The position numbers and the translations under genes were made by a program. Shown here in pieces: positions 16,295 through 24,310 of a stretch of DNA of 64,000 bases; position 1 is the first letter of the stretch, and the number at the start of each line of letters is the position of its first letter. The notes beneath the pieces are model-generated. The model was not told the DNA's origin, did not search any database, and saw only the letters and a list, made by a program, of their open reading frames with translations. The DNA comes from Methylobacterium sp. 77 (GTDB lineage: Bacteria; Pseudomonadota; Alphaproteobacteria; Rhizobiales; Beijerinckiaceae), in the NCBI RefSeq assembly GCF_000372825.1, contig NZ_KB910516.1, positions 3,701,825 to 3,765,824 on the forward strand. Reading direction: 5' to 3'.

Positions 16295-18630
16295 TTCACG
16301 ACGCCCAGCTCATGACCGATCTCGCCACCGAGACGGCCGCTGCCCCCAGCGCCCTCGCCAATGTCAGCCGCCGTGCCATGCTCGGCGGCATGGGCGCCCT
16401 GGTGCTCGCCCTGTCATGGCGGGATTCCGCGCGCGCCGAGGACAAGAAGGACGAGCCGAAGAAATTCGGGGCCGATGCCATGCCGCATGGCTGGCAGGAC
16501 GACCCGAAAGTGTTCGTGGCCATCGCCCCCGACGGCACCGTGACCATCACCTGCCACCGCTCGGAGATGGGCCAGGGCGTGCGCACCTCCGTCGCCCTCG
16601 TGGTCGCCGACGAGCTCGAGGCCGATTGGGCCAAGGTGAAGGTCGCCCAGGCCTGGGGTGACGAGGCCCGGTTCGGCAACCAGGATACCGACGGCTCGCG
16701 TTCGTTGCGCCACTTCTTCCCGCATCTGCGCCATGCGGGTGCGGCCGCGAAGGCCATGCTGGTCCAGGCCGCCGCCAAGCAATGGGGCGTGCCGGTGACC
16801 GAGGTGAAGGCCGAGAACTCGGTCCTCACCCATGCCAAGTCGAAGCGCACCCTCGGCTACGGCGACGTGGCGGCAGCTGCCGCCGAACTCGCCGTGCCCG
16901 CCCGCGAGAGCGTGACCCTGAAGGATCCCAAGGCCTTCAAGTTCATCGGCAAGGGCAAGATCGGCCTCATCGACAACCGCGACATCACCACCGGCAAGGC
17001 GATCTACGGCCTCGATATCCGGCTCGACGGGATGCTCTACGCCCTCGTCGCCCGCCCGCCGGTCTTCGGCGGCAAGGTCGCGAGCTACGACGATGCCGAG
17101 ACCATGAAGATCCCCGGCGTGGTCAAGGTGTTCAAGATCGACGCGCCCGAGATCCCGTCCGAGTTCCAGCCGATCGGCGGCGTCGCCGTCATCGCCAAGA
17201 ACACCTGGGCGGCGATGAAGGGCCGCGAGGCCCTGAAGATCACCTGGGACGACGGCCCGAACGCGAATTACGATTCCGTCGCCTTCCGTGGCGAGCTGGA
17301 GAAGGCGGCGCGTGCGCCCGGCAAGGTCGTGCGCAATCAGGGCGACGTCGACGGCGCGATGGCAAAGGCCAAGCGCCGGGTCGAGGCCGAGTATTTCGTG
17401 CCCCACCTCGTCCAGGCCCCGATGGAGCCGCCGGCAGCGACCGTGCGGATCAAGGACGGGTTCTGCGAAGCCTGGGCCTGCACCCAGGCGCCACAGGCGA
17501 CGCATGACCGCCTAGCCAAGAAGCTCAACCTGCCCGCCGACAAGGTCAAGGTGAACGTGACGCTGCTCGGCGGCGGCTTCGGCCGCAAGTCGAAGCCCGA
17601 TTACGTGGTCGAGGCGGCCCTGTGCTCGCAGGCCGTCGACGGTGCCCCGGTGAAGCTCACCTGGACCCGCGAGGACGATCTCCACCACGGCTACTACCAC
17701 ACCATCTCGGTGGAGCGCCTGGAGGCCGGCCTCGACGACAAGGGCATGCCGGTGGCCTGGCTCCATCGGTCGGCCGCCCCCACGATCGGCTCGATCTTCG
17801 CCGCCGGCGCCAAGAACGAGCTGCCCTTCGAACTCGGGATGGGGCTGACCAACACGCCCTTCGACGTGCCCAACATCCGGCTCGAGAACCCGGCGGCGGA
17901 CGCGCATGTGCGGATCGGCTGGTTCCGCTCGGTCTCGAACATCCCGCACGCCTTCGCGATCCAGTCCTTCGTCGCCGAGTTGGCGCATGCGGCGGGCAAG
18001 GACCCGAAGGAGTACCTGCTGGCCCTGATCGGCCCCGACCGGGTGATCGACCCGACCAGCATCGGCGACGTCTGGAACTACGGCGAGGATCCCGCCCGCT
18101 ACCCGATCGAGACCGCGCGCCTGCGCGGGGTCATCGAGACGGCGGCCAAGGGAATCGGCTGGGGCCGCAAGCTGGCGAAGGGACGGGGCCTCGGCATTGC
18201 CGGGCATTACAGCTTCGTCACCCACACGGCGGTCGCGGCCGAGGTGGAGGTGGGCTCCAAGGGCGAGGTCTCGGTCAAGCGCATCGACATCGCCGTCGAT
18301 TGCGGGCCGCACGTCAACCCGGAGCGGATCCGCTCGCAGATGGAGGGCGCCGTCGTCATGGGGATGGGCCTGGCCTTGTCGGCCGAGATCACCTTCAAGG
18401 ACGGGCGCGCGCAGCAGAACAACTTCGACGGCTACGAGATCACCCGTCTCGACGCCGCCCCGAAGGAGCTGCACGTCCACCTGATCCAGAACAACGACTA
18501 CAGCCGCCCGCTCGGTGGTGTCGGTGAGCCGGGCGTGCCCCCCGTGGCGCCGGCCATCGCCAACGCGGTCTTCGCCGCCACCGGCCGCCGGATCCGGCAG
18601 TTGCCGATCCGCGACCAGCTGAGCTCGTAA
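16291..18630 (+). CDS. molybdopterin-binding large subunit of a molybdenum hydroxylase (IorB-like)
   Basis: The 779-residue catalytic subunit that binds molybdopterin cytosine dinucleotide. A twin-arginine signal ([16 protein letters not shown], about residues 24-40) indicates folded export to the periplasm with the 2Fe-2S subunit carried along. Family motifs include [13 protein letters not shown] (cofactor loop) and the C-terminal [18 protein letters not shown] with the conserved catalytic-region Glu. The GTG start at 16291 has GGGAGAG before it; an ATG at 16312 is the alternative. A cytochrome c third subunit, common in such enzymes, is not adjacent. Confidence 0.92.
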   Translation: MIHDAQLMTDLATETAAAPSALANVSRRAMLGGMGALVLALSWRDSARAEDKKDEPKKFGADAMPHGWQDDPKVFVAIAPDGTVTITCHRSEMGQGVRTSVALVVADELEADWAKVKVAQAWGDEARFGNQDTDGSRSLRHFFPHLRHAGAAAKAMLVQAAAKQWGVPVTEVKAENSVLTHAKSKRTLGYGDVAAAAAELAVPARESVTLKDPKAFKFIGKGKIGLIDNRDITTGKAIYGLDIRLDGMLYALVARPPVFGGKVASYDDAETMKIPGVVKVFKIDAPEIPSEFQPIGGVAVIAKNTWAAMKGREALKITWDDGPNANYDSVAFRGELEKAARAPGKVVRNQGDVDGAMAKAKRRVEAEYFVPHLVQAPMEPPAATVRIKDGFCEAWACTQAPQATHDRLAKKLNLPADKVKVNVTLLGGGFGRKSKPDYVVEAALCSQAVDGAPVKLTWTREDDLHHGYYHTISVERLEAGLDDKGMPVAWLHRSAAPTIGSIFAAGAKNELPFELGMGLTNTPFDVPNIRLENPAADAHVRIGWFRSVSNIPHAFAIQSFVAELAHAAGKDPKEYLLALIGPDRVIDPTSIGDVWNYGEDPARYPIETARLRGVIETAAKGIGWGRKLAKGRGLGIAGHYSFVTHTAVAAEVEVGSKGEVSVKRIDIAVDCGPHVNPERIRSQMEGAVVMGMGLALSAEITFKDGRAQQNNFDGYEITRLDAAPKELHVHLIQNNDYSRPLGGVGEPGVPPVAPAIANAVFAATGRRIRQLPIRDQLSS

Positions 18631-18637
18631 GACCATC

Positions 18638-18665
18638 TTCCGGCCCGGATCGCACCGGGCTGGAA
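18638..18665 (+). terminator. stem-loop after the iorAB-like operon
   Basis: TTCCGGCCCGG/CCGGGCTGGAA, 11-bp arms with one G-U pair and a 6-nt loop, 7 bases after the large-subunit stop. Likely transcription terminator without a T-tract. Confidence 0.6.
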
Positions 18666-18904
18666 GGCCAGGACGAGCCTGCAGAATCGAGCCCCGCCGG
18701 GCCCGTCCCTGACCGACCGGGCTGCGGGATGTCCTCCCGGCCCGGCCATCCTATAGCGCGGTCCTCGACCTTGGCGTACCGATGCTGATCCGCCTCGCGG
18801 GTCTCGTCCGTTCGCCGGTAGGTCAAGCCCTTGATCCCGTTGCGGTGGGGCGCACCGAACGAGACGGACGGCTCTGCCGCTTCCCAACAGTGACGGACCC
18901 TCGA

Positions 18905-19417
18905 ATGCGCGGTTTTCTCCTGACGATCGGTGTGGTGGCCCTGGCTTACGCGAGCCCTGCGCAAGCGGAGGAGCTCCTCGTCGAAGGTGTCGGCCTGAGC
19001 CGGGACGTCGATTGCGGCGGCAGGGATGTCGGCGTCTACGGGGCGGAGAACGCCATCGCCCTGACGGGGGATTGCAAGCAGATCGTGGTTCACGGATCGA
19101 CTCATACCGTCAGCTTCGAGAAGGCGACGGCTTTGGCGATCTCCGGCGCGAATCACAAGGTCACGGGCGGGACCGTGCAGCAGCTGACGGTGGCCGTATC
19201 GGGAAACACCGTGACGGCGACGATGGGCGGCGTCGGAGTTCCCGGAAAACTCGAGATGACGGGCGCCGGGAATCGCGCCGACCTGATCCTGGCGGGACCT
19301 GCGGCATTCAGCGTGTCCGGGGCCGACCACGTCGTCGAGTGGTCGCGCAAGGACGGTGTGCCGAACCCGGAGGTCAACGCCATGGGTGTGAAGAACACCA
19401 TCCGGCGCAAGCCGTAG
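18905..19417 (+). CDS. secreted DUF3060-type protein
   Basis: A 170-residue exported protein with a Sec signal peptide (residues 1-22, ending ASPAQAEE). The mature part is a run of short beta repeats with Gly-Asn/His turns (NAIALTGDCKQIVVHG, HTVSFEKATALAISG, HKVTGGT), as in the DUF3060 family, which probably forms a small beta-helix. Two Cys residues (DCGG, DCKQ) could pair. The frame is open to 18782, but the ATG at 18905 begins the signal peptide. Function unknown. Confidence 0.75.
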   Translation: MRGFLLTIGVVALAYASPAQAEELLVEGVGLSRDVDCGGRDVGVYGAENAIALTGDCKQIVVHGSTHTVSFEKATALAISGANHKVTGGTVQQLTVAVSGNTVTATMGGVGVPGKLEMTGAGNRADLILAGPAAFSVSGADHVVEWSRKDGVPNPEVNAMGVKNTIRRKP

Positions 19418-19446
19418 CGGCGCCCGCCGGACAGTCGGCGCGGCAT

Positions 19447-20220
19447 TCACTCCGCTGCCACGGCCGGGATCCGCCGACCGCCCTCGCGATACTCGGCCCA
19501 GGCCTGTTTCAGGATCTGGACCGAAGAGGTGAGGAAGATGCCGGCCATGAGGGCGGCGACCGCGAGGTCCGGCCAGGCCGATTTCGTGCCCCAGACGGCC
19601 AAGGCCGCGCCCATCACGACGATATTGCCGATGGCGTCGTTGCGCGAGCACAGCCAGACGGACCGGACATTGGCGTCGCCGTCCTTGTAGCGCATCAGCA
19701 GCAGGACCGAGGCAACATTGGCGCCGAGCGCCATCAGGCCGATGCCGCCCATCCATTCCGCGCTCGGAACGCCCAGGACGAGGGTCTGGTAGACCGTCGA
19801 GCCGAAGACCCAGAGCGCCATCAGGCTGAGGCTCACTCCCTTGGCGAGCGCCGCCATCGAACGGGTCCGCAGGCTCGCCCCGATGACCGCGAGGCTGAGG
19901 CCGTAGGTGACCGTATCGGCGAGGAAGTCGAGGGCGTCGGCCTTCAGCGCCTGCGATCCGGCCGCCTGCCCCGCCGCCATTTCGGTGACGAACATCGCGC
20001 CGTTGAGGGCGATGACGAACCAGAGCACCCGCTTGTAGCGCGGATCCACCCCATCGAAGACCGGAACACCGCCGCTGCAGCCGCAGGATTCCTCATGCGC
20101 CGAGACCTTCGGAGCCTGCGCCGCCGCGGCATGACGGTGCGCGTCGCCCGGTGAATGCTCATGTGCGTGAGCGTGGGTCTCGGCGTGGATCTGACTCGTG
20201 CCGCAGCAGGATTCGGCCAT
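19447..20220 (-). CDS. cation diffusion facilitator (heavy-metal efflux)
   Basis: An inner-membrane metal/proton antiporter of the CDF family, 257 residues. The N-terminus is rich in His and Cys (residues 5-48: ESCCGTSQIHAETHAHAHEH and SCGCSGG), a metal-sensing or buffering tail. Membrane segments follow with the metal-site signatures KADALDFLAD in TM2 and SRNDAIGN in TM5. The C-terminal cytosolic domain is very short. It is expressed from a MerR-type promoter shared with the divergent regulator, so it should be metal-inducible. Zn, Cd, Co or Ni are all possible. Confidence 0.92.
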   Translation of the reverse strand: MAESCCGTSQIHAETHAHAHEHSPGDAHRHAAAAQAPKVSAHEESCGCSGGVPVFDGVDPRYKRVLWFVIALNGAMFVTEMAAGQAAGSQALKADALDFLADTVTYGLSLAVIGASLRTRSMAALAKGVSLSLMALWVFGSTVYQTLVLGVPSAEWMGGIGLMALGANVASVLLLMRYKDGDANVRSVWLCSRNDAIGNIVVMGAALAVWGTKSAWPDLAVAALMAGIFLTSSVQILKQAWAEYREGGRRIPAVAAE

Positions 20221-20250
20221 GGCTCTCTCCTCGTTTCGTCGTTAGAAACG

Positions 20251-20281
20251 GGTCTACAAGCTCTAGCGACTAGAGGATCAA
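20251..20281 (-). promoter_or_regulatory. MerR-type promoter/operator of the CDF gene
   Basis: On the minus strand: -35 TTGATC (20276-20281), a 19-bp spacer, then -10 TAGACC (20251-20256). The spacer holds the perfect palindrome CTCTAG-TCG-CTAGAG (20261-20275). A long 19-bp spacer with a central dyad is the hallmark of promoters that MerR-family activators untwist. The regulator gene starts 8 bp beyond, on the other strand. Confidence 0.88.
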
Positions 20282-20288
20282 GCGAAAA

Positions 20289-20744
20289 ATGGCCTTCTCG
20301 ATCGGAATCCTGTCGCGCCGCGCAGGAGTGAAGGTGCCGACGATCCGCTACTACGAGCAGGTCGGCCTGATGCCCTCGCCGCCGCGTACCGAGGGACAGC
20401 AGCGGCGCTACGGCGAGTCGGAAGTGGCACGGCTCAACTTCATCCGGCATGCGCGTGAACTCGGGTTCGAGGTCGACGCGATCCGCGAACTCCTCGCCAT
20501 GAGTGCACAGCCGGACGAATCCTGCGCCGAGGTGGACCGCCTCGCCCGCCGGCATCTGGCGGAAGTGGAGCAGCGCATCGCCCGGCTGATCTCCCTGCGC
20601 ACGGAGCTGCAGCGCATGGTGGCGGAATGCGGACACGGCCGGGTGGGCGAGTGCCGGGTCATCCAGGTTCTCGCCGACCACGGCGAATGCGACCACGACC
20701 ATGACGGTGCGAGAAACGGCTCATCGGGTTTCGCCGGGGCGTAA
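20289..20744 (+). CDS. MerR-family heavy-metal regulator (CadR/PbrR/ZntR-like)
   Basis: A 151-residue MerR activator. The N-terminal winged helix has GVKVPTIRYYEQVGLM at residues 13-28, and a long dimerisation helix follows. Metal ligands are probably Cys79, Cys114 and Cys122, the pattern of Pb/Cd/Zn sensors, with an extra Cys134 and a His/Asp tail (CDHDHDG). This argues against a Cu(I) CueR-type sensor. It is divergent from the CDF efflux gene, and its ATG lies 8 bp from the operator, so the mRNA leader must be very short or absent and the regulator should repress itself. Confidence 0.93.
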   Translation: MAFSIGILSRRAGVKVPTIRYYEQVGLMPSPPRTEGQQRRYGESEVARLNFIRHARELGFEVDAIRELLAMSAQPDESCAEVDRLARRHLAEVEQRIARLISLRTELQRMVAECGHGRVGECRVIQVLADHGECDHDHDGARNGSSGFAGA

Positions 20745-20819
20745 ACTTCGCCGCCGTCGCGGAGCCGAACCGGCGGGACGGGGTTGTCCGTTCACAGACA
20801 CGCCCTTCGAGGATGCAAC

Positions 20820-21215
20820 ATGAACCGGATGCCCCGACCTCTCGCCGCGTTGCTGGCCGCCGGATGCGCGGCCACCCTGGTCGCAGGCCCGGTCCTCGCC
20901 TCTCCCTGTTCGGAGGAGATCGCCCGCCTCGATGTAAAGGTGAAGGACGAAGCGACCGGCTCCATTTCCGCCTCGACCTCGGGCAAGGCAGCGGCGGGCG
21001 CGCGTGAAGGCCAGGGAGAAACCGCCGAGCGCGGCAATGCTTCCACCCCGGCCGCACCGCCCGAGAAATCGGCGGAGGCCGGAAAGGGAGGTGACGCCGC
21101 GATGCAGGCCAAGGTCGCCCTGGATGAAGCGCGCACGGCCGACGGCAAGGGCGACGCCAAGGCCTGCGCCGAGGCCCTGGAGCGTGCCAAGGGCCACCTC
21201 GCCAAGGCTCCGTGA
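20820..21215 (+). CDS. secreted small hypothetical protein
   Basis: A 131-residue protein with a Sec signal peptide (residues 1-27, AALLAAGCAATLVAGPVLAS). The mature part is low-complexity, rich in Ala, Gly, Glu and Lys, and ends with a helix KACAEALERAKGHLAK. One Cys near the mature N-terminus (SPCSEE) and one in the last helix could pair. GAGG precedes the chosen ATG; a longer frame from 20784 lacks support. I do not recognise a family, though similar proteins seem common in this group. Weakly linked to metal stress by position only. Confidence 0.65.
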   Translation: MNRMPRPLAALLAAGCAATLVAGPVLASPCSEEIARLDVKVKDEATGSISASTSGKAAAGAREGQGETAERGNASTPAAPPEKSAEAGKGGDAAMQAKVALDEARTADGKGDAKACAEALERAKGHLAKAP

Positions 21216-21537
21216 GAGGGCGAAAGGCTCCTCGAGAGGACGAAAGTAGGCTCATCGCGGAAAGAGGCAGCGATCGGTGGCGATCGGCTTTTTCGATGAT
21301 GGATCGTCGTGCACTGGCCGGGGAAGCCCGGCACAGTTGCTGCTGCGAGAGCCTCGCGCGGGTGATCGAGAAAAGAGAAGTTTCTTCTTCGGCGGTTATG
21401 AAGTGAAACGCGCCGTGTGGCATTCTCTCAGCGAAGACCGGATGCGCGCGGCGCCTCGTCTTCCCATCCACACAGTGGACGGGTGGTTGTCGTCGAATCG
21501 ACGACTTTCGGCTTCGATACCGGACCTGATGTCGGCG
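21216..21537. other. intergenic region with a small hairpin
   Basis: This 322-bp gap between two convergent genes shows no convincing coding frame or RNA gene. A GTCGTCG/CGACGAC hairpin (21489-21505) lies 32 bp downstream of the minus-strand gene and may end its transcript. Confidence 0.4.
21489..21505 (-). terminator. small hairpin downstream of the 73-aa gene
   Basis: Perfect 7-bp arms GTCGTCG/CGACGAC with an AAT loop. No T-run. Candidate terminator only. Confidence 0.3.
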
Positions 21538-21759
21538 TTACGCGGCAGCGCTCAGGGCATGCTTGTTGCCGTGGATACCGGCACAAAGATCGTCGATTTC
21601 TGCAAGATCAAGACTTTCACCTGAGTGGCTTGCAATCGCATCGATCAGGTGATCTTGCCGAGGGTCAAAGGGGTGCCCCTGTAGGCGATAGAATTGATAG
21701 TAACGCAAAGCCGCCAATACGGTGTCGCGTTCTCGCACGGTGATGGTGATGGTCTGCAT
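21538..21759 (-). CDS. small hypothetical protein (73 aa)
   Basis: A 73-residue protein that I cannot assign. It starts MQTITITVRERDTVLAALRYYQFYRLQ, predicted as a strand then a helix, and has an acidic middle (DLAEIDDLCAG). The ATG at 21759 has GGGAGA about ten bases before it, and the upstream part of the open frame looks non-coding. Proteins with a similar RERDTVLAALRYYQ start seem to be recurrent small genes in this bacterial group, but that is from memory. Confidence 0.6.
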   Translation of the reverse strand: MQTITITVRERDTVLAALRYYQFYRLQGHPFDPRQDHLIDAIASHSGESLDLAEIDDLCAGIHGNKHALSAAA

Positions 21760-22141
21760 TCTTTGAAGATCTCCCGTTCGTGCGACAGATACACGCTGAA
21801 GACTTGAATCCGACTCAGCGAGCTTGAGCGTTGTAACCCCGCTTTGGCGCCGTCGTCCACAGCCGGAAACCACTCGGTAACCATGTCGGGAAGTCGCCCG
21901 GCGGCCCTGCCGGACGCAACCCTTTGCAGGCGCGCCATTTCCTCGCATATGCTCGAGCGGCAGATTTATTTCGCCCCGGAAAGCGTAAAATGTCATTGAC
22001 AGACGAGGGGGAAAATGGGGCCTCGTCCAAGACGCATTTCGTCGGAATCGATAAGATTGTTCTTAACCAAGCTGTGGCAGCCTTCTCGTCAGGACCGACA
22101 CGTTCACGTGTGACGGCGCCGGCACTCTTGATGGAGCCGGG
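21760..22141. other. gap between the 73-aa gene and the nepR-like gene
   Basis: This 382-bp divergent region should contain both promoters. Its right part is unusually AT-rich for the window and holds a possible 51-codon gene (listed separately). I see no GGAAC-N16/17-CGTT EcfG-type promoter in it. Confidence 0.35.
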
Positions 22142-22145
22142 ATGA
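21990..22145 (+). CDS. possible 51-aa gene coupled to the nepR-like gene
   Basis: A 51-codon frame whose stop overlaps the next ATG as ATGA, the usual sign of translational coupling. GGAAAG lies six bases before its ATG. The sequence has no recognisable motif and its codon use is less GC-biased than neighbouring genes, so it may be recent, transferred, or chance. I keep it because of the ribosome site and the overlap. Confidence 0.3.
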   Translation: MSLTDEGENGASSKTHFVGIDKIVLNQAVAAFSSGPTRSRVTAPALLMEPG

Positions 22146-22396
22146 GCGGAGTGCCACTCATGACCAAGGTGCAGCCGGATGACGGGCGGAACGGTCAGAT
22201 GCGGCCGGCGAGCGCCGCCACTCTCAGCCCGAGCGTGCGTCGGCATCTCGGCATGAACCTGCGCAACCTCTATGCGACCTCCCTGGTCGAACCGGTCAGC
22301 GAACGGATCGAAACCCTCCTGGCGAAGCTCGGACGCATCAGGACCGGAATTTCGTCGCTGGAGGAGCGAGACGACACACGGCGTTCAGAATCGTGA
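22142..22396 (+). CDS. NepR-like anti-sigma factor (orphan)
   Basis: An 84-residue protein whose central part, residues 34-64 (RHLGMNLRNLYATSLVEPVS then RIETLLAKLG), matches the core of NepR, the anti-sigma factor that holds EcfG until phosphorylated PhyR takes it away. NepR proteins are short with unordered ends, as here. Neither phyR nor an ecfG gene is adjacent, so this would be a secondary paralog. GGAG precedes the ATG at 22142; another Met lies six codons on. Which sigma factor or response regulator it binds is not known. Confidence 0.7.
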   Translation: MSGVPLMTKVQPDDGRNGQMRPASAATLSPSVRRHLGMNLRNLYATSLVEPVSERIETLLAKLGRIRTGISSLEERDDTRRSES

Positions 22397-22400
22397 TGCT

Positions 22401-22547
22401 ATGGACCGTATCGACGCATCGGCACCGTCCGCGTCGCCCCTGATCCAACGCGCGAAACCCATTTCCATGACCATCCTCGTTCTCGTCGTCGCCGGCAACG
22501 TTCTGCTGGCTACCCTGTTCTCCCTGGTGGCCCTGGCCTCAGACTGA
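22401..22547 (+). CDS. small single-span membrane protein (48 aa)
   Basis: A 48-residue product with a charged N-terminus, a short basic stretch (QRAKPISM) and one hydrophobic segment (about residues 23-45) that nearly reaches the C-terminus. It starts 5 bp after the NepR-like gene stops, suggesting one transcript. No family recognised. Small single-span proteins of this kind are frequently missed but real. Confidence 0.45.
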   Translation: MDRIDASAPSASPLIQRAKPISMTILVLVVAGNVLLATLFSLVALASD

Positions 22548-22871
22548 GCCGCCCGTCTCCGGAGACGTCTCCCGCCGGTATCGACGATCGGATTCGAGCT
22601 CTCCGGACGTGGCCCTTCCAGATTCCTGAGAGACGACACAGCCTGAGCGGCCGGTTGCGGGATGCCGCACCGGTCTTTCGTCGTTCGGCGTATCGATCGG
22701 CCCGATCCTCCAGCCTCGTCTGGCGGATCCGGCAATTCACTTCAGGCGCCGAAAGACTTGCAGACACAAACGGATTCGCATGGGCGAGTGGCCCGCATGC
22801 GCCGAGAGACTCACGGTCTCGCGCCCGAAGCATGACGCGTCGCATCATGGGCCACCGATTTACAACGGAAC

Positions 22872-22887
22872 GTTCTTTCTAAAGAAC
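22872..22887. promoter_or_regulatory. palindromic box 1 upstream of sbp
   Basis: GTTCTTT-CT-AAAGAAC is a perfect 7-bp inverted repeat, extended by a matching C/G pair outside. Box 2 at 23035 shares 12 of its 16 positions. Candidate binding site for a regulator of sulfate uptake. Confidence 0.4.
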
Positions 22888-23034
22888 GCGGTCCTGCAGA
22901 TTATTTCTTCCCTTGATGCGTCTTCGAAGGGAACATCATTCTCGATACAGTCATCCGTTCTTCTGGATCTCGATTTTTGAAGGAGAATTGCCTATCTCAG
23001 GCTCAATACGTCACGGTCGGTCAAGCTTGACATT

Positions 23035-23050
23035 GTTCTTTAAACCGAAC
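23035..23050. promoter_or_regulatory. related box 2 overlapping the sbp promoter region
   Basis: GTTCTTTAAACCGAAC, starting 2 bases after the TTGACA at 23027-23032. It keeps the GTTC/GAAC ends and spacing of box 1. A protein bound here would cover the promoter core. Confidence 0.35.
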
Positions 23051-23120
23051 GAAACGTAGCTTTATCGAGGCCATCGGGACTGATCTGTCCCGCGGCCGCG
23101 ACGTAGCCGGAGATAACCCT

Positions 23121-24203
23121 GTGAGCGCGACCATGTCCTCGACGCCGACCTTCCGCCGTCCTTCCCGCAGGAAGTTGGCGCTCGCTCTGTGCGCCGGCTC
23201 GGCCTGCCTGGTATCGGCAGGGTTCGGTGCGGCCCTGACGATGTCCGGCGCGGCCCTGGCTCAGACCGAACTCCTCAACGTGTCCTACGATCCGACACGT
23301 GAGCTCTACAAAGACATCAACGCGGCCTTCATCGAGGAGTGGAAGGCGAAGACCGGCGAGACCATCACCGTCCGCGCGGCCCATGGCGGCTCCGGCTCTC
23401 AGGCTCGCACGGTCATCGACGGAATTCCCGCCGATGTGGTGACCCTGGGTATCCCCTCCGACATCGACGCGATCAGCCGCCTCTCCAAGAAGATCCCGGC
23501 CGATTGGCGGACGAAGCTGCCCAACGAGGGTCTGCCCTATACCTCGACCGTGGTGTTCCTCGTGCGCAAGGGCAATCCGAAGGGCGTGAAGGACTGGGGC
23601 GATCTGGTGAAGCCCGACGTGAAGGTCATCACCCCGAATCCGAAGACCTCCGCCGGCGGCCGCTGGAACTTCCTCGCGGCCTGGGGCTACGCCTACGAGA
23701 AGGAAGGCAAGAACGCGGACAAGGCCAACGCCTTCGTCGGCCAGCTCTACAAGCAGGTCCCGGTGCTCGACACGGGCGCGCGCGGCTCCACCGTGACCTT
23801 CGCGCAGCGCGGCCTGGGCGACGTGCTGCCGACCTGGGAGAACGAGGCCTATCTCGTCTTCGACGAGTTCGGTCGTGACAAGTTCGATGTGGTCGTGCCG
23901 CCGACCTCGATCTACGCCGAGCCGCCGGTCGCCCTCGTCGATGCCAATGTCGACAAGAAAGGCACCCGCAAGCAGGCCGAGGCCTATCTCCAGTTCCTTT
24001 ACACGGACAAGGCGCAGGCGATCTTCGCCAAGCACCATTACCGTCCGATCAAGCGCGAGGCGGCCAAGGCCGAGGATCTCGCGCAGTTGCCGGAGCTGAA
24101 GCTGTTCAAGATCGAAGATCTTCAGGGCAACTGGGACGATATCCAGAAGAAAAACTTCGACAATGGCGGCCTGTTCGACCAGCTGAGCAAGCCGGCGCCG
24201 TAG
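23121..24203 (+). CDS. sbp: sulfate ABC transporter, periplasmic sulfate-binding protein
   Basis: The substrate-binding component of the sulfate/thiosulfate importer. The 360-residue product carries a basic region and long signal peptide (to about residue 48, ending GAALAQTE) and then the mature Sbp sequence: LLNVSYDPTRELYKDINAAF, AHGGSGSQAR and GRWNFLAAWGYA, segments that line the sulfate site. The GTG at 23121 or the ATG at 23133 may be the start. It is the first gene of sbp-cysT-cysW-cysA; a hairpin-rich repeat separates it from cysT, which may let it be made in excess. Confidence 0.96.
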   Translation: MSATMSSTPTFRRPSRRKLALALCAGSACLVSAGFGAALTMSGAALAQTELLNVSYDPTRELYKDINAAFIEEWKAKTGETITVRAAHGGSGSQARTVIDGIPADVVTLGIPSDIDAISRLSKKIPADWRTKLPNEGLPYTSTVVFLVRKGNPKGVKDWGDLVKPDVKVITPNPKTSAGGRWNFLAAWGYAYEKEGKNADKANAFVGQLYKQVPVLDTGARGSTVTFAQRGLGDVLPTWENEAYLVFDEFGRDKFDVVVPPTSIYAEPPVALVDANVDKKGTRKQAEAYLQFLYTDKAQAIFAKHHYRPIKREAAKAEDLAQLPELKLFKIEDLQGNWDDIQKKNFDNGGLFDQLSKPAP

Positions 24204-24215
24204 CCCGCTCATGAC

Positions 24216-24280
24216 CCCTCCCCTCACTCCGGGGAGGGTGCCTGCGAGGCAGGCGGGTCACCCTCTCCCCGCGGGAGAGG
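24216..24280. repeat. REP-like triple hairpin between sbp and cysT
   Basis: Three consecutive stem-loops: CCCTCCCC/GGGGAGGG (24216-24238), GCCTGC/GCAGGC (24240-24254) and CCTCTCCC/GGGAGAGG (24262-24280). The composition resembles dispersed palindromic repeats of Methylobacterium genomes. Sitting inside an operon, it could protect the sbp mRNA 3' end or partly terminate, raising the binding protein above the membrane subunits. Confidence 0.7.
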
Positions 24281-24310
24281 CGGGACGAGATCAACACCAG
24301 GACCACCCCC

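Larger units (their letters stand above)
22548..23120. other. long leader region of the sulfate transport operon
   Basis: This 573-bp gap has no convincing gene. From about 22860 it becomes AT-rich, as expected for a promoter region. It contains two related 16-bp inverted-repeat boxes (22872-22887 and 23035-23050) and a consensus -35 TTGACA at 23027-23032, with no good -10 that I can name. Regulation by sulfur supply is likely for this operon. Confidence 0.5.

Noticed and set aside
22867..22892. GGAAC as a -35 of an EcfG-dependent promoter
   Set aside because: No CGTT at 16-17 bp downstream.
23020..23120. SAM-type riboswitch before sbp
   Set aside because: No recognisable conserved core or pseudoknot arms; the leader is too short after the promoter-like TTGACA.
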